Source: G963692885 sp964658655 (GTDB taxonomy: Bacteria > Acidobacteriota > Terriglobia > Terriglobales > Acidobacteriaceae). Taken from it: a stretch of DNA of 64,000 nucleotides. The notes beneath the pieces were generated by a model, which ran no database searches, had not been told where the DNA came from, and saw only the letters and a list, made by a program, of their open reading frames with translations. Shown one piece after another: positions 26,469-35,315 of this stretch. Positions within the stretch are counted from its first letter, which is position 1; each line of letters starts with the position of its first letter. The stretch is from NCBI GenBank assembly GCA_964658655.1, contig CAZZZL010000010.1, positions 1-64,000 of the forward strand, in the 5' to 3' direction. The position numbers and the translations under genes are program-made.

Positions 26469-29332
26469 TGATTTCTCTCCATGGGTGACGCAGCCCTGGA
26501 CGATTGAATCTGCTCCAGGGTAACTTTGCCGAGTATGCCCGAAGGCTCGGAGCGCAGGTTGTCCATATCCTGCGGAGTAAAAAGCGTTCCATACCGCGCG
26601 TAGAGCAGGCGATACTTCGGCAGCGACTCGCCTGCCAGTTCATTGATGGCCGTATTGGCAACGACGATGCGCAATTGATTCGCGCCCGCATGCAGATGCC
26701 GCGAGATATCCAGACGGTACGGGGGTTGCCAGACCGCTCCCGCCAGGTGCCCGTTCACATAGACCTGTGCCGTTTCGCGCACCGGGCTGTCCAGGTAGGC
26801 CCGCATACTGAATCGGCCCAGCGGATCAGGCGGAGGGACTGGCGTGCCTCTTCCGAAATCGATGAACGTCGTTAGGGCCGCCTTGATATCGTCAGCGGTC
26901 AGCTGAATAGTTTTTTCGTAAGTAGCCGTGCCCGAATAGTTTTTCAATTCAGCAATCTCTGTCCAGGATTGCAACTCTGGCATAAGCAAGACTTTCCCCG
27001 TGGGAAAACTGACACGCCAGTTGCGGGAAATGTCCGTGACAACCGGCGGAGACGACTGAGCCGGAAGAGGTGGCGGAGTCTGCTCGTCCGAAAATATAAA
27101 GATGCGCGACTCATATGGATGCAAGTCGATAGGTACTCTCTGCGCATCGACCAGTCCCTGCACAACACCCGACGAGGGATCGAACTCTTCGGCGTTTTTT
27201 TCGTCCGCTCGAAAATGGGCAACGGTCTGCTGCTGCAGATTGCTTGTGTTCGCAACAAAATACAGGTCAGCATGAGGAAGTTTCCTGTGGGTGAAGCCGA
27301 TCTGCGGCCGGGCCGGCATCAGCTGGAAATCCGGCTTGAGTGCATGCGCCAGCGTGGCGCCTAATTCATTCTCGTCTCTAATAAAATGAACATTCGCCAG
27401 ATGCGCTTCAAACAGCGCGCGCGATAGATCCTGAATGCTCTTCGTCTGCTGCTCAGCCTGGACCAGTCCTGGCGCTGTCGACGGAAGGCTCTTTGTGGCA
27501 ACCACAATGCCGCCGTGCTTCGCAAATTCAAAGATGCGTTGATAGGTGGTAAGGGGAAGGCGATCGACTCCTGGAAGCACTAATACCTTGTACGGAATAC
27601 CCAGAGTGTCGATCGCATCCGCATCGATGAAATCGAGATTGAACCCAGCATCAAGAATCTGCGGAATGATGGGTCGGTCGAGGAACTTCTCCATCGACTC
27701 ATCGATGGAAACATTGGAGCCTGTCTCGTCAAAACCGCCAGCGCTTGTCGCGCTTTTCTTTTGGCTGATCCGTGCTGTGAATGATGCCCATATATCGTCG
27801 TTCGGAAGCAACAGCGCTACATCATTCGCTGGTTTGCCCTGCCGCAGCGCATAGCTGACGCGCTGAAGATATTTCGTGAGCTCGGGCATGACCGGGAACC
27901 ACGGATTGTGATCATTCAACGCAGCCGCCGCATACATGCGCCACCCTGGCTCCGCTTCGCCCGGCGGCGAATAAGGCCACCCATGCCCGACCAGCTGATT
28001 GATTCCCTGCAGAAAATGCAGATTCGCTTCGGCTTTCATATCCAAAGGGGTAGCTTGAAATGCGGGCGAATGAAGCCACGTCCATGTTTCTGAAGAGATG
28101 ACTTTGTGGCCGAACAGGTGCCCTGCAGACGCGGCCCATCGCGTATCGGAAAATTGGCGCCACATGTTAATGGTGGCTTTGCCTTCGCCTTCCGGAAGAT
28201 CTGCAAATCGGTTGCTCGATAAAGTGACCGGCGGAAATCCATAGGTCTGCGAACGAAGCAGTGTGTGGTGTTGTGCAGCCCAGGTTTTTATAGGCTCAAG
28301 AAAGTTCTCGTTCGCAAGTTCTGTAAGTGTAAGTCCCCAGTCATGCCGGATTGCTGACGTCGCGGGACCTATATCGCCGATCAATGCGGGAAGGTATGGC
28401 GTTATATCGTATCCACGGCGGCGACGAAACTCAACGAGGAGTCCAGGGGTCCAATCCGACCCGTATACTTCAAGACTGTCACTGAAGACCGCGTAGGGAG
28501 GTCTGGTGCCGAAAGCTTCGAGCATGCGAGAATCGACTTTTAAAAGCTGGCTCTCCGTAGCTCGCTTGTCGTAATGATCGAGTACGAACCCGGCTGCGCC
28601 TACGGCAGGGCGCTTCACCATCATGCCGGTGCGGCTGCTGATAAAGAAAATCACTGTCTGCGTTTTCAAGCTCGTCGGCTGCAGGACGAAGTGGCCTTCC
28701 GGATCACGATGCATCACCTGTGCCGCACGCAGGTCGCCTGATAAAGCACCTGGCGTCACGAAGGCCTCAATCAGCTGCTCACCCGCTTCCAGCGAAGGAG
28801 GCTTAACAGCAACTGCATCTGCTGGAACAGGCACGATTTCAACACGCAGCTCACCTGCTGCTTCGGTGACTGGGATATGCGGGCCACCCAGAGGCCAGCC
28901 GCTACCGAGCGTAAGGTCAACGCGCAAACCCAATGCGCGTGCCTCTGTCGCAGCATAGCGAAGGTCATCGATGTATTCACTCGAGAGATACGGCACATTG
29001 TGAAAGCCGGTGGCCGGATCATCGAGCGCCTGCGGATACAGCGTCGCGATCTCCACGCCGCCGACGCCGGCGGCCTTCATCTCTTCAAGCTCTCGTTTCA
29101 GTTCGGATTTGGCCACAGCAGGCCCAAACCACCACCAGCGCATCATGATCCTGCTGTCTTCTGGTGGAGATTTGAGAGAAGCATTCAGCTTCGCGATTTC
29201 GGTTTGTGCCTCCACGCCGACTAAGACAGTGGCGGACAGCAAAAGCAGCACGAACAGGCGAGCAGCGTGGGAAACTGCGCGGCCATTAGCGTTGAGAGCT
29301 TGGCCGAATCCGCTCATAAACACCGTGCGCAC
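26465..29332 (-). CDS. GH106-type alpha-L-rhamnosidase
   Basis: 955 residues with an N-terminal signal peptide. The opening M-M-R-W-W-W-F-G-P followed by L-x-x-M-K-x-A-G-V-G-G-V-E-I is the hallmark of GH106-like rhamnosidases. A TIM barrel occupies about the first 450 residues and beta-sandwich domains follow, the last with a galactose-binding-like pattern (V-Y-V-N-G-H-L-A-G). It would remove terminal L-rhamnose from pectic rhamnogalacturonan or plant glycosides. GTG 29332 directly abuts the previous stop; ATG 29317 is an alternative start. Overlap with rhaM supports rhamnose as product. Confidence 0.88.
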   Translation of the reverse strand: MRTVFMSGFGQALNANGRAVSHAARLFVLLLLSATVLVGVEAQTEIAKLNASLKSPPEDSRIMMRWWWFGPAVAKSELKRELEEMKAAGVGGVEIATLYPQALDDPATGFHNVPYLSSEYIDDLRYAATEARALGLRVDLTLGSGWPLGGPHIPVTEAAGELRVEIVPVPADAVAVKPPSLEAGEQLIEAFVTPGALSGDLRAAQVMHRDPEGHFVLQPTSLKTQTVIFFISSRTGMMVKRPAVGAAGFVLDHYDKRATESQLLKVDSRMLEAFGTRPPYAVFSDSLEVYGSDWTPGLLVEFRRRRGYDITPYLPALIGDIGPATSAIRHDWGLTLTELANENFLEPIKTWAAQHHTLLRSQTYGFPPVTLSSNRFADLPEGEGKATINMWRQFSDTRWAASAGHLFGHKVISSETWTWLHSPAFQATPLDMKAEANLHFLQGINQLVGHGWPYSPPGEAEPGWRMYAAAALNDHNPWFPVMPELTKYLQRVSYALRQGKPANDVALLLPNDDIWASFTARISQKKSATSAGGFDETGSNVSIDESMEKFLDRPIIPQILDAGFNLDFIDADAIDTLGIPYKVLVLPGVDRLPLTTYQRIFEFAKHGGIVVATKSLPSTAPGLVQAEQQTKSIQDLSRALFEAHLANVHFIRDENELGATLAHALKPDFQLMPARPQIGFTHRKLPHADLYFVANTSNLQQQTVAHFRADEKNAEEFDPSSGVVQGLVDAQRVPIDLHPYESRIFIFSDEQTPPPLPAQSSPPVVTDISRNWRVSFPTGKVLLMPELQSWTEIAELKNYSGTATYEKTIQLTADDIKAALTTFIDFGRGTPVPPPDPLGRFSMRAYLDSPVRETAQVYVNGHLAGAVWQPPYRLDISRHLHAGANQLRIVVANTAINELAGESLPKYRLLYARYGTLFTPQDMDNLRSEPSGILGKVTLEQIQSSRAASPMERNH

Positions 29333-30883
29333 TTACTCAATATCTGCGACGGCAACTGCGAACGGAGCCAGCGTGATTGTGGGACCGGTGGCCTCGACAG
29401 CGCGCGCCGCGCTTTCTCCGCTGGCCTCATCGACAACTGCCATGGAATGAACTTTCACGCTTGCGGGTAGCTTGACTTCAAGCGACTTGTCACGCTTGTT
29501 CAACAACAGCAGTTTTTTGCCTGCGTGCGTCACGAAACCCTGCACCTGAATATCACTGCTAGGCGTGATGGACGTATCGACCAGCTTGTCACCCGGGCCA
29601 AAGCTTTCTTTGATAAGCTTCAACACCCAATAGCGCGCGTTGGGTTTTCCATTCGTCCAGTTCATCATCGAGACACTCGGGAACTGCGAAGGATATCCGA
29701 CCAGCTGCGACTCTCCGATCACATCAATCCCCTGCTTCGCCAATGCGATGTAAAGATAGGCGTACAGTGACCCTGCTGCATTCCAATACAGCTTGGGAAT
29801 CCGATTCGGCATTGCCTTGGACGCTGCAATTTCTTCTCCATCTGTCGGCAGAATGACACCGAGCTCATCCGTATCTGTCCTGGTGTTCGGCGACAATCTC
29901 TTCTTGATGCTTTCGATATAGCGAGTGACTGCAATGAAACGATCGGCTTGGTCGAAGAAAGTGTATTGCCAGTTCGAGATATCTTCTGAAGCCGCCGGGG
30001 CAGCATAAAAGTGGTAGGAAATATAGTCAATCGGTATGCCTGGCTTGTGATTCGCAGGATTCAGGAAATATTCAAACATGCGAGGATCAGTAGCAGGGTC
30101 AGCCAGGGCAAGTCCCATGAACTTGGTTTCGGGACTGACCTTATGAATGGCTTCGACGATCGCGTCATACCGCTTCGTGTAGTCTTCCGGCGTCGTCTTA
30201 TGTTCAAAGTCCACTTCGTTGAGGACTTCCCAGATAGGAAACTTGTAGTGATATCCAGAGGTATGCTCTTGGCCGTTTTCGTCCTTGAAGCCACCCTTCG
30301 TATACCAGCTCACGAGCCGTCCGAAGTAATCGCCTACTTCCCTGGCTGAGGGGTCTTTCAGTTCACTGCCCTGTGTGTAATTCCAGAACACCTGCAGAGG
30401 GTCAGCAGGATATTCAACGGGCTTGTCGGTCTTGAACATCCATGCAGGAATCGTACTGAAATTCATCACAGTTGAATGACCGGCAGTGGCATTCAAGAAG
30501 TCGAGAGTGACAGGATCAATCTTCGAGAAATCCCACGACGTCTTCTCTTTTGTTGGCGCATCCAGTTCTGCGACAGCCAGCTTCGGATACGGTTCCCACG
30601 GTACATAGCGAACATAATCAGCGCCAAGATCCTTCAACGCAGTAAACGACCCATCATGTATCGGCGCACCACGCAGCAGCATCGGGTTAACGACAACTTG
30701 CAACGTCGGCGTCGATTTCGAAACGAATGTGGTCTTATTCCAGTCCACGGTAACGTCGTTCGGTTTATGCTCCTGCTGCGCAAGGGCTGCTGTTCCTGAC
30801 ACGACCAGCAACGCGCAGCATAAGGCGCCGACACTTCTTACTGAAACCGACTGGGTTGCTTCCTGCCGCTTTATCAATCTCAT
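29333..30883 (-). CDS. Secreted clan GH-A glycoside hydrolase, GH39-like
   Basis: 516 residues; signal peptide ends near A-L-A-Q. The (beta/alpha)8 hydrolase core has probable acid/base E223 in I-W-E-V-L-N-E and probable nucleophile E340 in T-D-E-L-G; a small C-terminal beta domain follows. The S-Y-H-F-Y stretch between the two glutamates fits GH39 and related beta-xylosidase or beta-glycosidase families, but the exact family cannot be fixed by eye. The stop abuts the GTG of the GH106 gene, so this is the first gene of a three-gene operon with GH106 and rhaM. Confidence 0.75.
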   Translation of the reverse strand: MRLIKRQEATQSVSVRSVGALCCALLVVSGTAALAQQEHKPNDVTVDWNKTTFVSKSTPTLQVVVNPMLLRGAPIHDGSFTALKDLGADYVRYVPWEPYPKLAVAELDAPTKEKTSWDFSKIDPVTLDFLNATAGHSTVMNFSTIPAWMFKTDKPVEYPADPLQVFWNYTQGSELKDPSAREVGDYFGRLVSWYTKGGFKDENGQEHTSGYHYKFPIWEVLNEVDFEHKTTPEDYTKRYDAIVEAIHKVSPETKFMGLALADPATDPRMFEYFLNPANHKPGIPIDYISYHFYAAPAASEDISNWQYTFFDQADRFIAVTRYIESIKKRLSPNTRTDTDELGVILPTDGEEIAASKAMPNRIPKLYWNAAGSLYAYLYIALAKQGIDVIGESQLVGYPSQFPSVSMMNWTNGKPNARYWVLKLIKESFGPGDKLVDTSITPSSDIQVQGFVTHAGKKLLLLNKRDKSLEVKLPASVKVHSMAVVDEASGESAARAVEATGPTITLAPFAVAVADIE

Positions 30884-31099
30884 CTCGTCTCCGTGCTTGC
30901 CTTAAATGGTCGCGCTGGCAACCGGTGCAGCACCCGGGACGTTCAAGGATGCAGACATTTGAAATTATTTCTCAATTGGTTTGCCAACCGCAGCAGACTA
31001 TAGCACGGCGCACGGAACGCAGGCCACCGCTCAATCTCAAACCAACGGACCAGTACCCGGGTCGGTCGAGACTACCCGCTCGTCGTGATCCCCGCACAA

Positions 31100-32875
31100 C
31101 TAGGCGCCGATAAACGCCGAGGCACCTTCCGCGCCACTCCAGTCATACACTCGCTCATTTGCGTCCGCCGCGCGACGCCAGCGGGTCGGCGCACTGGTCT
31201 CCATCCAGTCGACGGGCTTCGCCGCAAGTCCGCCACCGGCAGAAATCTGAAAGGCTTCGCGGATGGCTGCCTGCTGCTCCTGTCCACGTGACGGCGGCCC
31301 CGGCGCGATGATCGTCGAGGTGCCACTGCGTGCGAGCATGTCCATCCACTGCCGATTGAGCTCCCATGGAATGGCATCGGTGATGCCGATGAGATCTGCG
31401 TCCAGGCAGAAAAAAGTGCCATGCTGCGGCAATCGAAACGCGGCCGTGTTGATGCCCATCCGTCGCGTGCGCTCCCATTGGCGGCCGCTGGTGTCATCGC
31501 CAGTGCGCTGCATATCGAACACTCCCTGGCCCAGGTGTCCAATCGTATTGCAGCCATCAAGCAACACGCGTTCCCCGGCTGTCTCACGAATGAGCGCATA
31601 CAGGACGGCAATCACTTCTGCATTCGTGCGACTGCGGTCATGCAGCGACCAGCCGGGCAGCGTCGGCTGCGGTCCCATCTCAAATCCCCATTGCCCGAGC
31701 AGGTCGTACGTGCTGAAGTCATGCTTCACCATGTCGTAACCCCAACCCACGGCCTGGCGCACCTTTTCACGAATTTTTTCCAGCGCTTCCGGCACAGTCG
31801 GATCATAGGCAGGCTCGTCTGCTCGCTCTTTCCTCTGACCAAAACGCAGGTCGGAAATCAGGAGTCCGGCAGCAGTGGATCTGGGCGCTTCGAGCGGTCG
31901 TATCCACAGGCCGGGGCGAACCGCCCGCTCCCGGATACCGGCCGCCAGCTTGCCCATATCCGGCCACGCCGTGGTGCCATTTTCCCACCCGCCATCGACA
32001 ACCGAGAACGGACGCACTGCTCCCGACGGCGCGAGCGTTGCAATAAATTCCGTGTCCCGCAGAATGGTTTCAGCAGTGCTGCTGCCATAGCTGTAGTTCC
32101 AGTCATTGGCGCCGTAAATCGGCTGCAGCGGACGCGATGTATGCGCACACATCGCCTTACACAGCTCCGTGACCGCCGCCATAGATTCCTCGCCGGCAAC
32201 TCCACGCCGCGCCACAATAGTTGCCATGCTCAGCTTTCGTTGACCGAGCCTTACGCCCTGGCCTCCATTGCAGACGTTGAGCCACAGCGACACGCCCTGC
32301 TCATCTACCTGCCAGAAGCACAAGGCGCGCACGTCTGTCTTCACGCCATATGCATGACATTCGTCACCGTCACTGGTAGCGAAATACCACGGCAAGACCC
32401 TCTCGGGGATTAAATTGCGCCAGCCCAGTTCGCCATAGCTGCGTTCCCAGGCGTCGCCGAGCACCAGCATCTTTGGGTCAACGCGGCCGTGCCATCGCAG
32501 GTGCACGACAGACATCTCTGTTGCAAGCGCGGACAGCGTGATCTGTAATGCGCTTTCCTTCAGCTTGCACTCGACCTGCGCTCGCGTGCTTACCCATTCC
32601 TCGCCGTGGCGTTCAAGCGCGATGCGGTCGCTGGGCAGCGTCTTTGTAAAGCTCGCATAGGCTGTGACCTGGTCCGGCGATCGCAGAATGTCGAGGAAAG
32701 ACGAGGCGCGCGCGGTCCGTTGAGCACGGCTTGCCGCATTCTGTCTGGCAGTTGCCTGGGCTTCCAATGCCGGCGACGTCAATCCCAGTGACACACCGCC
32801 AAGCGCTGCGGCCCCTGTTACGAGTAGCGATCGCCGTGATACTGGCTCCGATGCTTCATCCCTGGTGGTCTTCAT
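31100..32875 (-). CDS. Tat-exported GH36/GH27-like (clan GH-D) glycoside hydrolase
   Basis: 591 residues. The N-terminus has a Tat-type signal (S13-R-R-S-L-L followed by an alanine/glycine-rich core). After a beta-sandwich region, the barrel contains G-A-N-D-W-N-Y-S-Y-G, V-V-D-G-G-W-E, M-V-K-H-D-F-S and L-D-G-C-N; the K-x-D arrangement resembles the GH36/GH27 nucleophile motif. Alpha-galactosidase or a related alpha-glycosidase activity is inferred. It is separated by 216 bp from the GH39-like operon and so has, or provides, its own transcription unit. Tat export suggests folding before secretion. Confidence 0.72.
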   Translation of the reverse strand: MKTTRDEASEPVSRRSLLVTGAAALGGVSLGLTSPALEAQATARQNAASRAQRTARASSFLDILRSPDQVTAYASFTKTLPSDRIALERHGEEWVSTRAQVECKLKESALQITLSALATEMSVVHLRWHGRVDPKMLVLGDAWERSYGELGWRNLIPERVLPWYFATSDGDECHAYGVKTDVRALCFWQVDEQGVSLWLNVCNGGQGVRLGQRKLSMATIVARRGVAGEESMAAVTELCKAMCAHTSRPLQPIYGANDWNYSYGSSTAETILRDTEFIATLAPSGAVRPFSVVDGGWENGTTAWPDMGKLAAGIRERAVRPGLWIRPLEAPRSTAAGLLISDLRFGQRKERADEPAYDPTVPEALEKIREKVRQAVGWGYDMVKHDFSTYDLLGQWGFEMGPQPTLPGWSLHDRSRTNAEVIAVLYALIRETAGERVLLDGCNTIGHLGQGVFDMQRTGDDTSGRQWERTRRMGINTAAFRLPQHGTFFCLDADLIGITDAIPWELNRQWMDMLARSGTSTIIAPGPPSRGQEQQAAIREAFQISAGGGLAAKPVDWMETSAPTRWRRAADANERVYDWSGAEGASAFIGA

Positions 32876-33134
32876 CTATGCTCCGTGGCCTTGAACAAGT
32901 CAGATTTAATGCCGATATTGCCTCTCGGTACCATCGCAATCGACGGCGGGAATAACGCTGAACTGTTGCGGATACCCTGTGCTGCCATTGGTTTATCGCA
33001 GGACGATTGTAGTAGCGTGGGCGCGCCGAGACTTGCATCAAACCATGAGCGTCTACACTGCAGCACTCTTGCCGATCAACGCAAGGTGCACGAGCCCGGG
33101 TGATCGCTTCGGCGGCCTTGGCAAAGAGGGTCCC

Positions 33135-34184
33135 ATGTTCTCACGCATCAATTTCTTCTGCCTGCCTGCGCTTTTCTGTCTAGCGACCGCTTTCGCACAA
33201 CAGCCATCGACTCCGCCGCGCATCCTCGATAATGCCATTCACCTGGATGTTGTCGTGACGCCTAAGTCCGGTCAGCCTGTTGCGGATCTGCATCAGCAGG
33301 ACTTCACCGTACTCGACAACAATACGGCAAACCCCATCACTTCTTTCAAGGCGGTGACAGGAAGCAATTCGCCTGTCGAAGTCGTCATCGTCATTGACGC
33401 TGTTAACACTACCTATCAGAACATCGCGTATGAGCGGCAGCAGATTTCAAAATTTCTGCGTGACAATGGCGGGCGCCTGGCTTATCCGACGACACTCGCG
33501 GTCATTACCGACACAGCCAACAAGATGCAGCCGGCTTTTTCGACCGACGGCAATGCCCTCGACAAATCTCTGAGCGACTACACGATCGGCCTGCGCGAAC
33601 TCCGCCGTTCTTCAGGGTTTTATGGAGCCAGCGAACGTCTCGATCTTTCGCTGAATGCCATTCGCCAGCTGACGGGGTATGAGGGTGCGCGGCCCGGCCG
33701 AAAAATTATTCTTTGGATTTCCCCCGGCTGGCCCATCCTGAGCGGGCCCGGCGTCGAGCTCCCGCAGAAGGAGCAACAGCAGATATTCAATAATATCGTT
33801 CAGCTGTCCACAGAAATGCGCAAGGCACGCATTACGCTTTACAGCCTTGACTCGCTGGGCGTGAGTGAGAACCTTCTGCGCGTCAACTACTACCAGGACT
33901 TTATCAAGGGCGTGAAGAAGGCGAACCAGACCTCTCTGGGCAATCTGAGCCTGCAGGTACTCGCCGTGCAGAGTGGCGGCCTGGCACTCAATTCCAGTGG
34001 ACTCGCGATCATCATGCAGAAGTCTCTGGACGACTGCAAAGCGTTTTACGAAGTGACGATTCAGCCGCTGCCGGCTGAGACCAGGGACGAATATCACCAG
34101 TTGGAAGTGAAAGTCGCGAAACCCGGCCTGCTCGCCCGGACCCGCACCGGTTATTACGCCGAGCCTGCGGCGCCTCATCAGTAG
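33135..34184 (+). CDS. VWFA-related acidobacterial domain protein
   Basis: 349 residues from ATG 33135, four bases after GAGGG. Signal peptide ends near A-F-A-Q. The L-D-V-V-V-T-P-K-S-G-x-P-V-x-D-L strand region followed by V-I-V-I-D88-A-V-N-T is the pattern of the VWFA-related acidobacterial family (TIGR03436 type). The metal-site D-x-S-x-S is altered to D-A-V-N-T, as is common in that family. It is expected to be secreted and of unknown function. Its presence is the best single taxonomic pointer in the window. Confidence 0.88.
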   Translation: MFSRINFFCLPALFCLATAFAQQPSTPPRILDNAIHLDVVVTPKSGQPVADLHQQDFTVLDNNTANPITSFKAVTGSNSPVEVVIVIDAVNTTYQNIAYERQQISKFLRDNGGRLAYPTTLAVITDTANKMQPAFSTDGNALDKSLSDYTIGLRELRRSSGFYGASERLDLSLNAIRQLTGYEGARPGRKIILWISPGWPILSGPGVELPQKEQQQIFNNIVQLSTEMRKARITLYSLDSLGVSENLLRVNYYQDFIKGVKKANQTSLGNLSLQVLAVQSGGLALNSSGLAIIMQKSLDDCKAFYEVTIQPLPAETRDEYHQLEVKVAKPGLLARTRTGYYAEPAAPHQ

Positions 34185-34203
34185 ACCAGCTCTGCCGGAA
34201 GGT

Positions 34204-34227
34204 CAGTGGGGAAAGAAGGCCCCACTG
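34204..34227. other. Hairpin between the VWFA and ATPase genes
   Basis: An 8-bp perfect inverted repeat (CAGTGGGG at 34204-34211, CCCCACTG at 34220-34227) with an eight-base loop. It lies between two plus-strand genes and 14 bases before the next start. There is no T-run, so it may be an attenuating or mRNA-stability hairpin rather than a strong terminator. Confidence 0.4.
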
Positions 34228-34240
34228 CTATCCTGCGGAT

Positions 34241-35173
34241 ATGTGGAACGGTCTGCTTGGCGGCGAAAACGCGCTTCTCATCACAGAAGAGTTGCTCGTC
34301 TTTGCAACTGTCGTAGGCTCAGTCGCAGCTTTGCCGGCATTCATTGAATTCGTCTCTGAGTTTCGCAAGCGCAAGGAGCGCATCAATCTCAGCCTGGAGG
34401 AAGAGCCGGTCAGTGCACTGCATCCGCGCCTCGCCGGCATGGACGCCCTGCTCGATTCCATTGCAGACCTGGTGGATCGCGCCCGGCATCCCGCAGCTTA
34501 CCAGGATCTCAAAATCGGAAACGAAGTTCTCATTATCGGTCCCAATCAGAGCGGCAAAAAGAGCCTCGCACAATCCATCGCCAAGCTCGCCGGCATGGAA
34601 CACATCATTACCGTCTACAACACGCGCGATTCAGACGCCCTTGCGAAAGCTAAAAGCATCGTGCGCGGCTACCGGCGGCAGAAAGTGATGCTGCTGCTGC
34701 CGCGCATTGACCTCGCTTATAAACACAGTGACCCGGAATTGCTGACCGAACTCGACGCACTTATCGAGAGCACCTCAGAACTGCAGAACGTACTGGTAGT
34801 TGCGACCGCGGTCTACTTCGAACCAGACAGCGACCTCGACAACACATTCGGCATCAAGATATCCCTTCCTGGGGCGAACGTCGTTCAGTCCGACCGTCTG
34901 GAAATCTCCGCGGATGTGCAGCGCGTTCTGTCAGAAGTGGCGCGCTTCTATCTCGACGATGCCTTCCGTCGCGGCTTCGCTTTGCAGGGAATGTCAGCCG
35001 ACCAGTTCTGCGAACGTGTGCTCGACTGTGTCGCCAATCCGGCGGAGATCGAAGACGTTGTTGTCCTCTGCGAGACGACCGCTCTTTACCGCAAGCGAAC
35101 GAATAAAGCTCCCGCATTGACCATCGATCAGACGATCCTTGAAACTGCCATTCACCGCGTGGTTGTCGGTTAG
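34241..35173 (+). CDS. Membrane-anchored AAA-like ATPase, atypical Walker A
   Basis: 310 residues. One N-terminal transmembrane helix (about 17-37), a charged linker, then an AAA-like core: P-loop G100-P-N-Q-S-G-K-K-S108, where the usual GK[ST] is GKK followed by S, and Walker B-like V-M-L-L-L-P-R-I-D157. A V-L-V-V-A-T-A strand sits where sensor 1 is expected, and a helical lid follows. No protease or other effector domain is attached. I do not recognise a named family. The preceding VWFA gene may be co-transcribed. Confidence 0.65.
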   Translation: MWNGLLGGENALLITEELLVFATVVGSVAALPAFIEFVSEFRKRKERINLSLEEEPVSALHPRLAGMDALLDSIADLVDRARHPAAYQDLKIGNEVLIIGPNQSGKKSLAQSIAKLAGMEHIITVYNTRDSDALAKAKSIVRGYRRQKVMLLLPRIDLAYKHSDPELLTELDALIESTSELQNVLVVATAVYFEPDSDLDNTFGIKISLPGANVVQSDRLEISADVQRVLSEVARFYLDDAFRRGFALQGMSADQFCERVLDCVANPAEIEDVVVLCETTALYRKRTNKAPALTIDQTILETAIHRVVVG

Positions 35174-35214
35174 CCCTCGCTTATTAAGCCGGCGCTTTCC
35201 TGAGCCTTGAGTGC

Positions 35215-35250
35215 GTCACCCCGACAGCAGCGGAGCGGAAAGACATGCAT
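35215..35250. repeat. Dispersed intergenic repeat, copy 1
   Basis: This stretch starts GTCACCCCGA, runs through AGCGGAGCGGA and ends near GCAT. It aligns over its whole length, with a few substitutions and a one-base gap, to 39331-39366. Acidobacterial genomes carry many related elements of the form GTCATCCTGAGC..GGATCTGC between genes. The function is unknown. Confidence 0.6.
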
Positions 35251-35279
35251 GTCCCCACCCCAGCCACAACCCCGATTGT

Positions 35280-35305
35280 CCCATGTCTCGCTTTTGAGAC
35301 ATGGG
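35280..35305. terminator. Palindrome between convergent genes, likely bidirectional terminator
   Basis: A perfect 10-bp inverted repeat, CCCATGTCTC (35280-35289) and GAGACATGGG (35296-35305), with loop GCTTTT. It sits between the convergent ATPase and LolA-like genes. The same core palindrome is, to my knowledge, common between genes in Acidobacteriaceae. It has no long U-run, so the termination role is inferred from stem strength and position. Confidence 0.5.
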
Positions 35306-35315
35306 GCACCCACCG

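Noticed and set aside
30961..30982. Small palindromes (GAAAT-T-ATTTC and GGTTTGCCAACC) upstream of the GH39-like operon
   Set aside because: Too short and unsupported by a second copy at the other glycan genes to call an operator.
31421..32413. 330-codon plus-strand open frame opposite the GH36-like gene
   Set aside because: The minus-strand reading has a Tat signal and catalytic motifs; the plus-strand product is arginine/histidine-rich with no family resemblance.
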